From assembly GCA_015179025.1 (NCBI GenBank), contig WHUX01000195.1:35586-99585 (forward strand): a stretch of DNA of 64,000 nt. Direction: 5' to 3'. Position 1 is the first letter of the stretch, and each line of letters begins with the position of its first letter. This document shows positions 48,849 to 61,117 of this stretch, piece by piece. A program made the translations under genes and the position numbers. Origin of the DNA: Terfezia claveryi (taxonomy: Eukaryota > Ascomycota > Pezizomycetes > Pezizales > Pezizaceae). A model generated the notes under the pieces. It made no database searches. It saw nothing but the letters and a program-made list of their open reading frames with translations, and was not told where the DNA came from.

Positions 48849-49096
48849 TATCAGCAAGAAAAAAGTGGCATCAGGACACCAGGTAGTGTCTCCAAGAGAC
48901 AGGGTTGTCTCTTGTGTTTTTTGTGTCTTTTATGTCTCCTGGGTGTCTCCTAATTGTCTCTTATATGTCTTCTAGTGTCTCCCAATGTCTCCTAAAGACA
49001 CTAGGAGACATTTTACCAATCATGGAGACACATCTTGTCTCTAGTAGCATTACTGTCTCTAGAAACACTAGAGACAAACTATTTTCTTTCCTGATG
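48849..49096 (+). mobile_element. GTCTC-rich MITE, copy 1 (248 bp)
   Basis: Same length as the copy at 59884-60131 and closely similar. Ends are TATCAG and CTGATG (CATCAG/CTGATG in the other copy). CC lies on both sides, a possible 2-bp duplication. It splits the RT-RNase H linker of gypsy A between EWEIP and NLKDV. The interior is packed with TGTCTC/GAGACA hexamers. Confidence 0.8.
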
Positions 49097-49104
49097 CCAG
49101 CAAA

Positions 49105-49680
49105 TCTCAAGGATGTTTAGGTCTTTCTGAGATTTGCCAACTTTTACCAACAGTTTATTTTGGAATATTCTAAGATCATGGCCCCTCTCATAGCTCTGAC
49201 CAAAAAGGACCGACGATTCCACTGGAGTCCAGAAGCCCAATCTGCCTTCCAGAACCTCAAGAAAGCCTTCTACTCAGCACCCATACTAGCTCACTTTGAT
49301 CCTAATAGTGAATGTATCATGGAAATGGATGCCTCCGACTATGTCTCCACCAGAATCCTGTCTCAGTATATCAATAGAGTCCTCTACTTGGTGGCCTATT
49401 TCTCTAAAAAGCACTCCTCGGTGGAGTGTAATTACAAGATCTATAATAAGGAATTAATAGCCATTGTCCGAGCTTTTGAGGAATGGAGGCCTCACTTGAA
49501 GTCAGCCAAGGGGATCATCAAGGTGCTATCCAATCATAAAAATCTTGAGTACTTTATGAATTCACTACCATTAAGCTGCTGAACTGACGGCAGACTAGGT
49601 GATCTGAGTTTTTATCTCAATTCAACTTTAAGATTAAGTATCAGCCTAAAAAAGCTGGAGGTAAGCTGGATGCACTGACC
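49105..49680 (+). pseudogene. RNase H region of gypsy A, broken
   Basis: Reads [12 protein letters not shown] after a TAG, then [57 protein letters not shown] and [10 protein letters not shown]. Stops follow LPLSC and SWMH. Confidence 0.8.
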
Positions 49681-49924
49681 AAGAGATCAAGAGATCTCCT
49701 TAAAGGGGAGGATGAAAGGCTGAAGTACCAAAATCAGGTGGTACTGAAACCTGAAAATCTTAACCTGGTGGCCAATGGCCATACTGATGCTAATGCTAAA
49801 GCTGAAGTGAACCCCGTAGCAGATCTTCTTCTGCAGATATGATGAGCATATGTGGAGGACGACTTGGTTAAGGATATAATCGCCACAGTAGAGTCTGGAC
49901 AGCACCATCATACCAAGATTTTCT

Positions 49925-50599
49925 GAGCCGAGTACACTACTTAGGACGGCCTTCTATACCACCTAAATTAGCTCTATATACCTAAAGGGGAGCTGTGGAT
50001 GCAGCTGATCAAGGAATACTATAATACTTTAGCTGCGGGTTATCCTAAAGTAGCTAAAACATTAGAGCTGCTAGCTAGGCAATATATGTGGATTGACCAA
50101 CAGAAGGAGATGAAGTGGTACATACAGAACTGCCATATTTGCAAGTATGCTAAGCCTACCTGTCATGCTCCTTATGGGACCCTGAAGCCCCTAAAGATCC
50201 CAGACCAACCTTAGCAACACTTAACTATGGACCTTATGACTAGATTGCTAGAGGATTTGGGGTTTAATGCTATTCTTATGGTAGTAGACTGATTGACCAA
50301 AATAAGGCATGTTATACCATACTAGGATACCTGTTCGGTCCGGGACCTTGCCGGCCTCTACCTCAACTATGTATTCCGCTACCATGGTCTCCCCAAGTCA
50401 GTCATCTTGGACTATGGCCTCCAATTTGTCTTAGACTTCTGGAAGGTATTCTGTGAGCTTCTCGAAATCAACATACACCTCTCCACGGTGTATCACTCTC
50501 AAACAGATGGTCAGTCTGAGTGAATAAATGCGATTATAGAGCTGTACCTAAGAGTATACGTCAATTACTAGCAAAACAACTGGGTTTCGCTGCTGGCAA
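49925..50599 (+). pseudogene. Integrase (5' part) of gypsy A, interrupted by element B
   Basis: Zinc-binding region QLIKEYYNTLAAGYPKV with C-HIC; catalytic core TMDLMTRL, MVVD before a stop, VFRYHGLPKSVILDYGLQF and TVYHSQTDGQSE. It breaks in NNWVSLLA at the insertion site of B and resumes at 60290. Confidence 0.85.
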
Positions 50600-51226
50600 T
50601 GTAAGGAAGTAGCTTACTTATACCCTATAACTAACCCTCTCCCTCATAAATATATTTCTTATGTATTTTCTTACTCAGCAAGCATCTCAAAATACACAAC
50701 ATTCTGTGTGCTATCTGCCTTACTAATATTTTACATGCTTTCACATACTTTCACATATTATCACATGCTTTCATATGTATAAGTCAAAGTTAAGACTTAA
50801 CCTATTTTGTACTAGATGGTATTAGGAAGTACTATCTAGAAGTTTCTATGATGTTGATTTCAAATCATGTAAGGGTCAGATGATAGTGCACTGCCTCAGC
50901 ACTACCCCAGCACTACCCCATTGGAAATACATATAGTCCCTTGAATTTCCCTTCAGTTAGACAGACAGTTAGAACTCAGAACATAGTTAGAGTACAATCA
51001 ATATAAAAGTTCTACTGGTTAATCTTTTAAGTGTCTTTGGCACTCCTATACTACTTTACCTATTACAGTAATCTTATGCTACTAGTAATAACTTTAATAG
51101 TAAGACTGAACAATACACTATTAGTAATCTACTTTGTAGTATACATTACTAGCTGAGATTATCTGATTAGATTAGATCCTTATCTAATCTAATCTGATTG
51201 TCCAATCCCCCTAACAATACTTTTCA
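50600..51226 (+). repeat. 5' LTR of gypsy B
   Basis: 627 bp. It provides the empty site for the MITE in the 3' LTR: CAGTAATCTTATG at about 51066-51078. It has a short ACATGCTTTCACATACTTTC-type internal repeat near 50734-50775. Confidence 0.88.
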
Positions 51227-51992
51227 TTTTTTTAACCTAAGAACTTGATTCTTACCTAACAAGGAAGGCCTAATCAACCTTACCTAATTAACAAAGTTTC
51301 TACCAACAAGAGTAGAAACTAGAGCCAGTATAAGCCTATAGCATAAAGCATAGTAGCACAAAGTCTGACAGTCAGTAGTAAGACTATCCTCTAAATAGCA
51401 ACAGTAAGACTATTCAACAAATAGCAACCAGTAAAAGCCTACAAATAGTAGCAAAACAACATAAGAGGCAACAAATTGTATTTAACTGGCAAATACAAAG
51501 AAAACAACAAAACTACCTAATCTGGGAACTCTGAGACCTGGAAACTGCCTCAGAAGTCTAATAAGGGTGTGGATTATAGGAACTAGTCCTATCAATATCC
51601 AAACTCCAGAGAGTATCCTAGCCCCACTCTCTACCTAGCCTAAAGAAAAATTGGAAATTCTCCTAATAAGTAGAACAAGGAAAGTTTCTGTACCTCTCCC
51701 TCCAAAAAGAACACAAGTACCTAGCAGTCCAACCTCTATCCTTTCACTCAACTTTCTTCCCAGCATTTAAAGGAAACCCTGCTCCCACAACAATCTCATC
51801 AACAAAAGTAACTCTTTTTCCCTTCAGTCTTCTCTCTCCCTTACTATAGTCAACCTTGGTATCAGAAGCAACAGAAAGAGGATAAGAAGGAAGTTGATAA
51901 GAAGCAGATCCTTCCTCATTAGGATCCACCTTAAAGAAGCAGGAATAGAAGAAACAGAGTCTAAGGAATTAGTAGTATAATATCTAATAGAC

Positions 51993-54100
51993 ATGGAGAC
52001 TCCTAGACAGAAAAGTACTAGTGTAATAGAAGGAGGAGCTAGATCTAGAAAAGGCAGGAGAAAGACAATGACAAGTGAGGAGCTAGAAGCACTCAAGGCC
52101 AAGTTAGTCAATACCCCTAAAAAGAAAATTCCAGCTGGAAAAAATATTCTAGATAAGGATGTGGAGACAAGGGAAATAGTTATTGAGGCCAATAATGTCA
52201 TGCCTGAAATAAGGATTACAACACCTCCTGCAACAAAAGCCTTTTGGGACATAAATGAAGTATCATGGTTCTAAAGGATAATACAGGTATTTGTATACCT
52301 AACAATAAACAACATATTATCAAAAAGGAAAAAGGAACTATTAGCTGAAGCAGCAGAAAAGTTCATGATTTTTCAACAGAAAGACCAATTTGACAAGTCA
52401 GTTCAAATGGACTTTCAACTCTTATCTACTGCAAAAGTAGTATAGCCTTACCCAACCTATAACCCATGTAAAGAAGTTCCATGGCTAGCATTAAACTGGC
52501 CTTTCCTGATACAGTACATGCTTATAGGTAACCTGTATGATTTGGAAACTCCAAAAATAGTGTCTCCAATAACAGAACCTATAGAAACTCATGAAGAGAT
52601 AGGAAGGAAACTATTTGGAGCTGGAGGCAAGGGTAAGGGGAAAAGTTGTAGTATGAAGAAGAAGATGATAGAGATTATGAGACAGATATAGAAGAAATAT
52701 CTGAAAAAGACATGCCACCACTACCTAAAGATAGGAAAAAGCCAACACATACTAAAAAGAGTAAGACTCCTGACAAGAAGTCTAAAAGAAGCTCTAGTAG
52801 TATAGCTGGAGGTGAAGTAAAGGACCCAGGTCTGGATCTGAGGGTAATGAGTCAATAATGGCTCTAATGATGAAGAAAGAAAAGGTCAACTAGGGAACCT
52901 AGCCCTCACTACTTGGAATAGTCTAAGAAGACTGGTCAAAAGATACCCTCACAACAGATTAGCAAATCTCTAGTCAAAAAGGCAAACAAACTTGCAAAGA
53001 TTCCCAATCCCCAATGATTGATGGAGTATCAGAGAAATAGAGGGATCAAACTACCTTTGATAATTATGTGCAACAGTTGCAGAAGTGGGTAGAGTATTAG
53101 ATAGATATAGCAAGTTGGGAAAGCTTGGATAGAGCAAGTTTTATGTTTGAGAAGAGTGCTTAGACTTGGTATAACAGTATTGCTTGAGAAAGCTGATATT
53201 AAGGACAGGAATTTCCATGAATTTATGTTAAAACTGAGAGATAAACTCATTCTATAGTAGTACCTAAAGTCTATAGAAACAATATCTGTTATACCATCAG
53301 AGGCCAGATGTTACTATCATATAGTATGCACAGAACCTGGAAGAGTTAAAATTAAGTGCAAGATCTAAATGGAAAGGATATGATAAGTGATCATGTACTA
53401 AAAATGAAACTAGTAGATGGACTAGTACCTCTACTTAGGGCTAAAGTCAAAGGGTTAATATCATATGAGTCAACCTTTGAGGAAATATTGAACAAAATTC
53501 AGTCCAGGAAGATGTGCTAAAACAAGAGACCAAATCCTTGCAACAGCACTAAAAGAGGCTGATAAGCAATGGGGCCCTAGTAAACCTATAGAATAGACTA
53601 AGTCTAATTTAAATTACCTGATAAGGTGGCCAGGAATGCAGCTAAAGTTGCTGGCAAGAAGGGTAGATCAGGAGGACTCTATGGCAACTTCCCTAATACT
53701 AGAAAGGATAAAACAAATATATACCTTATGCAGAATAGGAGAAGAAAAGGGAAGAAGCTGTAAGGACAGAGTCCTGCTATCACTTGGTAGAAGGTCATAG
53801 TTCTAGGGACTGCCCTAACAAGAAGGTATCTTCAGCTTACCAATATATGGGATCTAGACAGGAGCCAGAAGATTCCCTCCTTATCAGCCTTTTAGGCCTA
53901 ATACTGTATGGCCCCATAGAAGGTAAAACAGCTTATCAGGAGATTAATATTAAACAACAAGAGTCAGCTGCACTCCAGGTTATGAGGAACCCTAATGATA
54001 CAAGGAAGTTCTTAGTGCCAGAAAGCCATAGAATATCTAATGCAGCTGAAATTAAAATTAATGGCATATTGCTTATCACTATTTGACCCATGCATATCAG
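51993..54100 (+). pseudogene. gag/protease region of gypsy B, broken
   Basis: An ATG at 51993 opens METPRQKSTSVIEGGARSRK, a basic Lys/Arg-rich start, closed by TAA after 93 codons. Further fragments run downstream in changing frames. At about 53775 a damaged zinc knuckle (CYHLVEGHSSRDCPNK) is followed by a protease-like tail. The exact boundaries of gag are not recoverable by eye. Confidence 0.55.
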
Positions 54101-54689
54101 GTGGAGACCTATATCAGCAAATTACTGCCAGCTGTTTAACATACCCTTGAAAGAGATCAGCAAGAAGCCTCTGGAAACTGCAATTAAAGGTAGCAGATCT
54201 CAAATAATAAATATAGCAACAGTCATAGTAAATCTATAAGGATACCAAAAACTAGGACATTCTATATAGCTAACCTGAAGGACTGGGATGTTATATTTGG
54301 TGAACCTGCACTGAGGGATTATAAAGCAATTATGAATGTCAAAGATAATGCAATTACTATACAACCTACAGGCAGAACAAGGATTGACATTAATATGCTT
54401 AAAACAAGGATACACTTGGAAAGTCACTACTGCAGCTATGAATATAGGAAGGACAGAAGAAGATTGGGATGATAATGAAGACCCACATGCTATATTAACT
54501 GAAGTTGGAGGTAGATTACTATACTACCCAAAACCAACTCCAGCAATACCTTGGATACAGCATAATCTGTCAGAAGACCTAGAGGAAGACCAGGAATGGT
54601 CACAAAGTGGTTTGACTCATAGACTGGTCAGAGCTAGAAGATGATGGAAGCTCTCCAGTTATTACAAATGTAGTTAATCTAGAAGAAGT

Positions 54690-56060
54690 GGAGTTTAATA
54701 TATTTGAAGAATTCCCTGAACTATTCCCAGAGGAGAAACCAACTGCATTACCACCAATCAGAAACCTTATGACATCATGCAATATAAGATCATAGTTCCT
54801 GATGGTGCAACCTGGGAACCTGCATATATACAAATTATACAAGGTTCTTGATCAAGTAATAGAGAAAATGAGGACTGAGCTAGAATCTGGAAGAATAGTA
54901 CCATCTAGCTCACTGAACAGTATCCTCATGTTTACACAGCCTAAAAGGATTTAGACAAGAATGGCAAGCAATAGGCCAGATTCTTGCTACACTGTATACC
55001 AGAAATAAGCTAGTGCAAAAGGATAAAACACCTATGCCAAATATCAAAGCAATATTGGACTGGATAGCTAGCAAGGAATATATTTCAGCAGCTGATCTGG
55101 CAGATGGTATCACAATATTAGGCATGCACATGAATCAGTAAAACATAGTACCTTTATAAATCATCTAGGAAATTTGACTCACTAGTCATGCAGCAAGGAG
55201 ATTGCAATGCACCTGCAACTATGATAGGGCTATGAATTGGTTACTGAGGGATTATATTAGAAAAACAGTCATGGTTTATTTAGATGACATTCTGATTGGA
55301 ACAGATACCTGGAAGAACATAAGGAAGTGTTGAGAGGGATCTGCAGGATATTGGCCAGGGAAAAGTTTTTCTTCAACAAAAAGAAATGCCAGATCCTTGC
55401 TCCAAGGCTGAAAGTACTAGGATTCATTGTCACCAAGCAAGGTTAGAAATGGATCCAGAAAAAATCAACTCAATAGCAAATTACCCTATCCCTGACTCAA
55501 AGAAGAAATTACAGAAATTTCTAGGATAGTTAATTACTTGAGAAGGTTTTGTCCAGAATTGGGAGCTGTAGCCAAACCACTATCAGAATTGCAAGGGTCA
55601 ACAAAGAAGCACATGTGGACTCCTTTGCATAATGAGTCATTTGTGAGAGTTAAAGAGCTAATAATGAGCAATAAAGTGCTCAAGCCAATTAATCATGACT
55701 CAGGCCTTCCAATCTATTTGATTACAGATGCTAGTAATACAGGGATCTCAGGATGGATTGGCCAAATGGAGAATGGTGTTATCAGGCCAGCAGAATTTCA
55801 CTCTAGGAAATTAAATGATGGACAAATGAATTACACAACAACTGATAAGGAATTATTAGTAATTGTTGACTCACTGAGGTATTTCAGGCCTGAACTACAG
55901 GGTCACAAAGTGATCATCCAAACAGATCACAAACCCTTAGTCACATTTATGGATAGTATCCCTGAAAGTCAGATGAAGAGAAGGTGGCAAGAGACTATGA
56001 GTCAGTTTGACCTAACCCTGAATACATTCAGGGCAAGGACAACCACATAGCAGATGTACT
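54690..56060 (+). pseudogene. Reverse transcriptase and RNase H of gypsy B, broken
   Basis: RT entry EFPELFPEEKPTALPPI; a YLDDILIGTD-like stretch at about 55280; then RNase H in 55538-56050 with FCPELGAVAKPLSELQG, LPIYLITDASNTGISGWIG, FHSRKLNDGQMNYTTTDKEL and QTDHKPLVTFM. The last block, NHIADVLSEEY, follows a frame change at about 56043. Confidence 0.8.
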
Positions 56061-56209
56061 GTCAGAGGAGTATATAGTCCCTCTAATCCCCTCTACTGGA
56101 CAGTCTTCTCACCAACAACTTCTTTACTACAACATCCAGTAGTAAGCAACCACCTCTCTGTCCCATACAAACTTTCAAGAAAACTCCTCCCCACATTCTC
56201 CATCACCAC

Positions 56210-57380
56210 ATGCCTTCCCCACATAGCTCAGGATCAGAGGAGCCACTGGGAGACCAGTGTCTCTACCAATCCTTGGGAGACAATCTCCCAACACCATCAA
56301 AGGAGAAGGAGACTCCTCCTCTCCAAATCACCACAACCAACCTCCCACCAAGACAGGTGCAGGAGGTTGATGGCACCAGGCCTGTCTGGCATGACAGAGA
56401 AGGCCTAAATGCAGTCTTTGAGGCTGAAAGGTACAAAGCCACAGTTGAGATGACCCTGAACCTGATGAATCTAACACCCACAAAGAAATTTCAGGCTCAG
56501 ACAGCTCCAGCAGGAGCCAGCAGCAGTCCAAACTGCTGCCACTACTACCAGGCCCAGGCCCAACAGCAACAATAAGAGATAAAGAGAGGAAGGTCAGTTA
56601 CAAGAAAACCCAAGTTTGAAGTAGTAATTAACAAAAGACCTAGTACATCCTCTCCCTCCACTCTTGCTGCCCTGAGGCAGAGGACCTACAGGAATGGACC
56701 CTTGTGGATCAATCCTCTGACTCAGATGAACCTGAGGAATGGGAAAGAGCCAGGAACCCATGACTACAGAACAGATGGAACAGTCCTTGAGAAGGGCTGA
56801 CAGGGGTTCTGTGGTTGTGGGAAACCTTCAGGAGTGGAACCCCACTCTTGAAGGTACCTTGAAGAGAAGGGCAGCCTCACCTAAGTGCAAGGATGAGGCA
56901 GACAACAAGAAGGTGCACTTCCAGCCTCCTCCTCCTCCAGGAGCCTCACCTGCATCTCTGTCAGCACCCTTCCTGACACCTCCCTTGAGGATCCAATCCT
57001 CCCATCTTCCTCCAACAAAACTCAGAACAGAGTTTTGTTCCCAATGTGGTAAAAATGGCCACACATACACCCAATGCAACAACAAAGATCCTGGTATTAA
57101 TCTTTGTGAAAAATGTTGGGCATTTGGACACTTTAAGGAGAATGCCCAGAGGTGTTAAATTTCCTCCTCCAGATGCACCAACTGCATGGAAACCACTCAC
57201 CTCAGCAACAAATGCCCCCTTGACAACAAACTCTATCCACTACCAAAAAACCATCAAAAATGCAGCATATGCAACCAAGATGTCACTGGTCTCATCTATG
57301 CCCAGGACTCCAAAAGTCACTACTACAGGAGGAAAAGATACCAAGATGCAAGTATTGTCTTGGTTACTATAACCTGAACA
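56210..57380 (+). pseudogene. Extra Pro-rich and zinc-knuckle region between RNase H and integrase of gypsy B
   Basis: A Pro/Gln-rich frame (56210-56575) and a second frame (56739-57158) lead to CSQCGKNGHTYTQC, a textbook CCHC knuckle. A longer-spaced CEKCWAFGHFKENAQRC comes next, then in another frame CTNCMETTHLSNKC (a second perfect CCHC) and CSIC. Gag-type knuckles are not expected between RNase H and integrase. It may be an extra element ORF or a captured gag/ORF1 piece. Confidence 0.6.
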
Positions 57381-57649
57381 AAAACTTTGTCAGCTCCTGT
57401 AACACTAGGAAAAATAACCTGAAGGCCCTCAATAAGCCCTTCCACAATAGTGACTACCTAAAAAAGACACTAGGAGTCAGGATAATGATGAAAAGAGCAT
57501 GGAACCAGATTTGGTAATTGCTGAGTGGATAGAGATCATGAGTTGGAATGGCATTATAGAGAAGAGTTGGAAAAAGATACAGTGTTTGGACCACTGTACT
57601 TAAGATTAAAAGAGGAGAACAGGTACCTATAGTAAAGTACAGATGGATT

Positions 57650-58760
57650 CATGTACCTGCTGAAGAATTTTGCTTGGAAGATGGTTATTCCTAAAGGACT
57701 ACAAGTTAAAGGTAACCCTGCCTCTGAAGCCCTTATCCAACAAGCACATATCACTACTGGATATGGAGGCCTTGCAAAAACAATACATGAGCTTACAATA
57801 AGTACATCTTTCAGGATTTTTATAAGCAGGTTGAAGAATTTGTAAGGAGTTGTAAACCTGCCAAATCACCAAAGGATCTACACAGAAACCCCTGGATTCC
57901 TTACTCCTCTCAATGTACCTACTAGGCCATGGGTAGCATGGCTATGGATTTTCTTAGTATGGAACCTGTTATGATTTCATGTACTGAATTTACTCTTGGT
58001 TATAGAACTCCTATTGATGATAAGCCTCACATGTTGACATTTCATAAGTTATTAGTCATGACTGACAGGCATTCTGATTTTACATTTTTACTACCTGTTG
58101 TAGATAATGTTGACACATTAGGAGTTATTGATATCTTTGAAAGATTCATTAAGCCTAATATGGGATTTCCTTATGAAATTGTTTCTGACCAAGACCCCTT
58201 GTTTATGTCTACTACATTTCAAGATTGGATGCAGAAAAATGGAATTTGCATAAAGCATCTTCCACATATCACCCCAGACTGATGGGATAAGTGAAAGAAA
58301 GAATAGGACAATTATTCCTATGTTTGCAGCTAAGAAGCTGGAACAAGGGATGAATTAGGTACAAGCCACACCTTCTATTCAAACAGAGGTGAATGCAAGA
58401 GTTAGTCTACAAGAGGACTTCCCCTTTCTTTACCAAGCTAGGATACTAGCCTAATTTGTCTGCACCTATCCTACCTCACCTATATCTACCTATTCAAACC
58501 CTACAACTAGATTTTACAAGGTTGCTGAAAACCTTACTAAGGCAAAAAAGGACCAAATTCAGCAAGCCAACAAATATAGAAGAGCCTCTCCTAATTACAA
58601 AGTCAATAATCAGGTGATGCTATCAATAAAAAACTACCAGCAAGGTACTACTTCTCCAAACTATCCCTAAATGGATAGGCCCCTTCACCATTACCAAATA
58701 TTCACCATGGAGTCAAAATGCTAAACTTGACTTCACTGACTTCCTGACCTCAATAATATA
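57650..58760 (+). pseudogene. Integrase of gypsy B, broken
   Basis: A zinc-binding region with IQQAHITTGYGGLAKTIHEL, then CK, precedes the core: MAMDFLSMEPV (first Asp), TDRHSDFTFLLPV, ERFIKPNMGFPYEIVSDQD (second Asp). Next come a stop after HITPD and the remainder with ERKNRTI. Later frames show the C-terminal domain with several stops. Confidence 0.8.
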
Positions 58761-59444
58761 ACAATTCTTCCACACCTCACTTCTGAAACCCTTCTTCTCT
58801 AATCCAATACAACTGTTCCCTTCCAGGACTCTGGAACAATCAGGACCAGTTAAGGAAGACAGGTATGAGGTAGAAAGAGTGTTGGAATTCAGGTCACAAC
58901 CTGGAACAGGAAAGCTGCAGTACTAGGTAAATGGAAGGGATGGCCTCATAAGTATAGTAAGTGGGTATATGCTGATAGTGTTGATGAGTCATTAAAAAAG
59001 CAATTCTGGTTGACTGGGAGTAAGAAGCAACTTACAAAAAGAGAAAAGTTGGTAAGAATAAGCTTGGCAAGAATAAGACAAGGAAAGAAACCTTAGAGAT
59101 GATTAAATGAAAGAAAGAAAGTCCTTGCTCCCTCTGTTTCATCTAATGCAGTCAAGATTGACAAAGATAAAGAGAAAGAGGTGGACTTACTCCAATTGAT
59201 GCTTACACATTTCTTTAAGGAAAGACAACCACAAAGGGTAATTAGTCAGTATTTTGATAACATTTCTGTTGTTAAGGATTTCAAGCAAGGGTATGATAAT
59301 GTAAGGTATGATATAGAGCAAGTAGGAGTAGTATTTATATGGACAGGAACAATAGGTATTATGAGTTGAATGTTAACTACTAATGTACATAACCCATACC
59401 CTATTTATTTTTTAGGATGGAGTTTTTATCTAAATAGGGAGGCA

Positions 59445-60289
59445 TGTAAGGAAGTGGCTTACTCATACCCTATGACTAACCCTCTCCCTCACAAATATAT
59501 TTCTTATGTATTTTCTTACTTAGCAAGTATCTCAAAACACACAACATTCTGTGTGCTGTCTGCCTTACTAATATTTCATATGTTTTCACATGCTTTCACA
59601 TGTTATCACATGCTTTCACATGTATAAGTCAAAGTTAAGACTTAACCTATTTTGTACTAGATGGTATTAGGAAGTACTATCTAGAAGTTTCTATGATGTT
59701 GATTTCAAATTATATAAGAGTCAGATGATGGTGCACTGCCTCAGCACTGCCCCAGCATTGCCCCATCAGTTGGACAGACAGTTAGAACTCAGAACATAGT
59801 TAGAGTACAATTAATATAGAAGTTCACTGGTTAATCTTCTAAGTGCCTTTGGCACTCCTATACTACTTTACCTATTACAGTAACATCAGTAAGAAAAAAG
59901 TGGCATCGGGACGCCAAGTGGTGTCTCCAGGAGACAGGGTTGTCTCTGGTGTCTTTTGTGTCTTTTATGTCTCCTAGGTGTCTCCTGAGTATCTCCTATT
60001 TGTCTCCCAGTGTCTCCCAGTGTCTCCTGGAGACACTAGGAGACATTCTGCCAATCGTGGAGACACACCTTGTCTCTAGTGGCAATACTGTCTCTAGAGA
60101 CACTGGAGACAAACTATTTTCTTTCCTGATGAATCTTATGCTACTGGTAATAACTTTAATAGTGAAACTAAACAATACACTATTAGTAATTTACTTTGTA
60201 GTATACATTACTAGCCTGAGATTATCTAATTAGATTAGATCCTTATCTAATCTAATCTGATTGTCCAGTCCCCCTAACAACACTTTACA
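59445..60289 (+). repeat. 3' LTR of gypsy B (with MITE insertion)
   Basis: Preceded by a purine-rich tract (AAATAGGGAGGCA). Relative to the 5' LTR it lacks about 30 bp near 59763 and gains the 248-bp MITE at 59884-60131. Confidence 0.88.
59884..60131 (+). mobile_element. GTCTC-rich MITE, copy 2 (248 bp) with empty site in the sister LTR
   Basis: Imperfect terminal inverted repeats of about 20 bp (CATCAGTAAGAAAA at the left, CATCAGGAAAGAAAA as the right-end reverse complement). Comparison with 51061-51080 in the 5' LTR shows a clean insertion with AA duplicated. The interior has about nine TGTCTC and six GAGACA. No coding capacity. The superfamily is unknown. Confidence 0.88.
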
Positions 60290-60960
60290 GGCAACCTATG
60301 AGTTCGCCACTAATAACCATTTCTTGGATACTCTAAAAACCTCCCCATTCCTGGCCGATTATGGCTGGCACCCTCATTTCATGGACACTCTAGTACTGCT
60401 TCTATACAAGGTTAGGGAGAATACTCCAGCTAAGGTTGCCACGGAGATTGCTGAGTTGTACTCCACCCTAAAAGCCGAACTGGTATATGCTCAAGCCAGG
60501 CAAGCAGAGTATGCCAATAGATCATGGTTGCCAGCCCTCAGGTATCAGCCAGGAGATAAGGTGTGGCTCTCTAGCAAGCACTTCCGAACAGAACGGCTAT
60601 CTCGCAAGCGGGACCACAAGTTCTTAGGTCCCTACAAAGTGTTAGTAGCCGTGGGCACTCACGCTTACTAGCTGAGGTTATCCAAGGATATCAAGTACCA
60701 TTCACTCATTTATGTCTCGAAGATCAAGCCAGCTGCCAATGATCTCCTTCCCAGGCAAAAGCATCCCCCACCTCCTCCAGTGGTGATCACAGGTAAACAG
60801 GAGTGGGAGGTTGAGGAGGTACTGGACTTAAGGAAATACTATAGATAAGTTCCTTATAAGGTCAAGTGGTTATGGAATAAGAAGGCTACCTGGTAACCTA
60901 CAGAGGACTTGGAAAATATATAGGACCTCGTTAGCCTGTTCCACTAATAATACCTGAGGA
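60290..60960 (+). pseudogene. Integrase 3' part and chromodomain of gypsy A
   Basis: Continues the split frame with TYEFATNNHFLDTLKTSPF, YGWHPHF, then YQPGDKVWLSSKHFRTER and LGPYKVL. The C-terminus reads QEWEVEEVLDLRKYYR, a stop, VPYKVKWLWNKKATW, a stop and PTEDLENI, a clear chromodomain. This places A in the chromoviruses. Confidence 0.85.
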
Positions 60961-61117
60961 AGCCCTACCAGTTGATTGATGTCATGACTTTGTGTCTTTG
61001 TTGTAGTTTGGAGTTGGGGTTCTTGTTTTTACCTTTGTTGTTTTTTCCTGTATTGATTTTGCTGGTTATCGTGCCTAAGCCTCCTAGTTGCTGGAGCTCC
61101 AGTCTAAAGGGGGATAG

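Larger units (their letters stand above)
50600..60289 (+). mobile_element. Gypsy element B, nested in element A
   Basis: LTRs at 50600-51226 and 59445-60289 start TGTAAGG and end in TTTCA/TTACA. The 5-bp duplication GGCAA lies at 50595-50599 and 60290-60294. The 3' LTR is longer because it carries a MITE. The internal region has gag-like, RT/RNase H, an extra zinc-knuckle region and an integrase, all with stops. The RNase H and integrase motifs are of gypsy type. Confidence 0.9.

Noticed and set aside
47335..50599. TAG codon reassignment instead of decay
   Set aside because: Host genes in the window end in and avoid TAG normally (ASF1 and SRO7 stop at TAG), and element A also has TGA stops and frameshifts.
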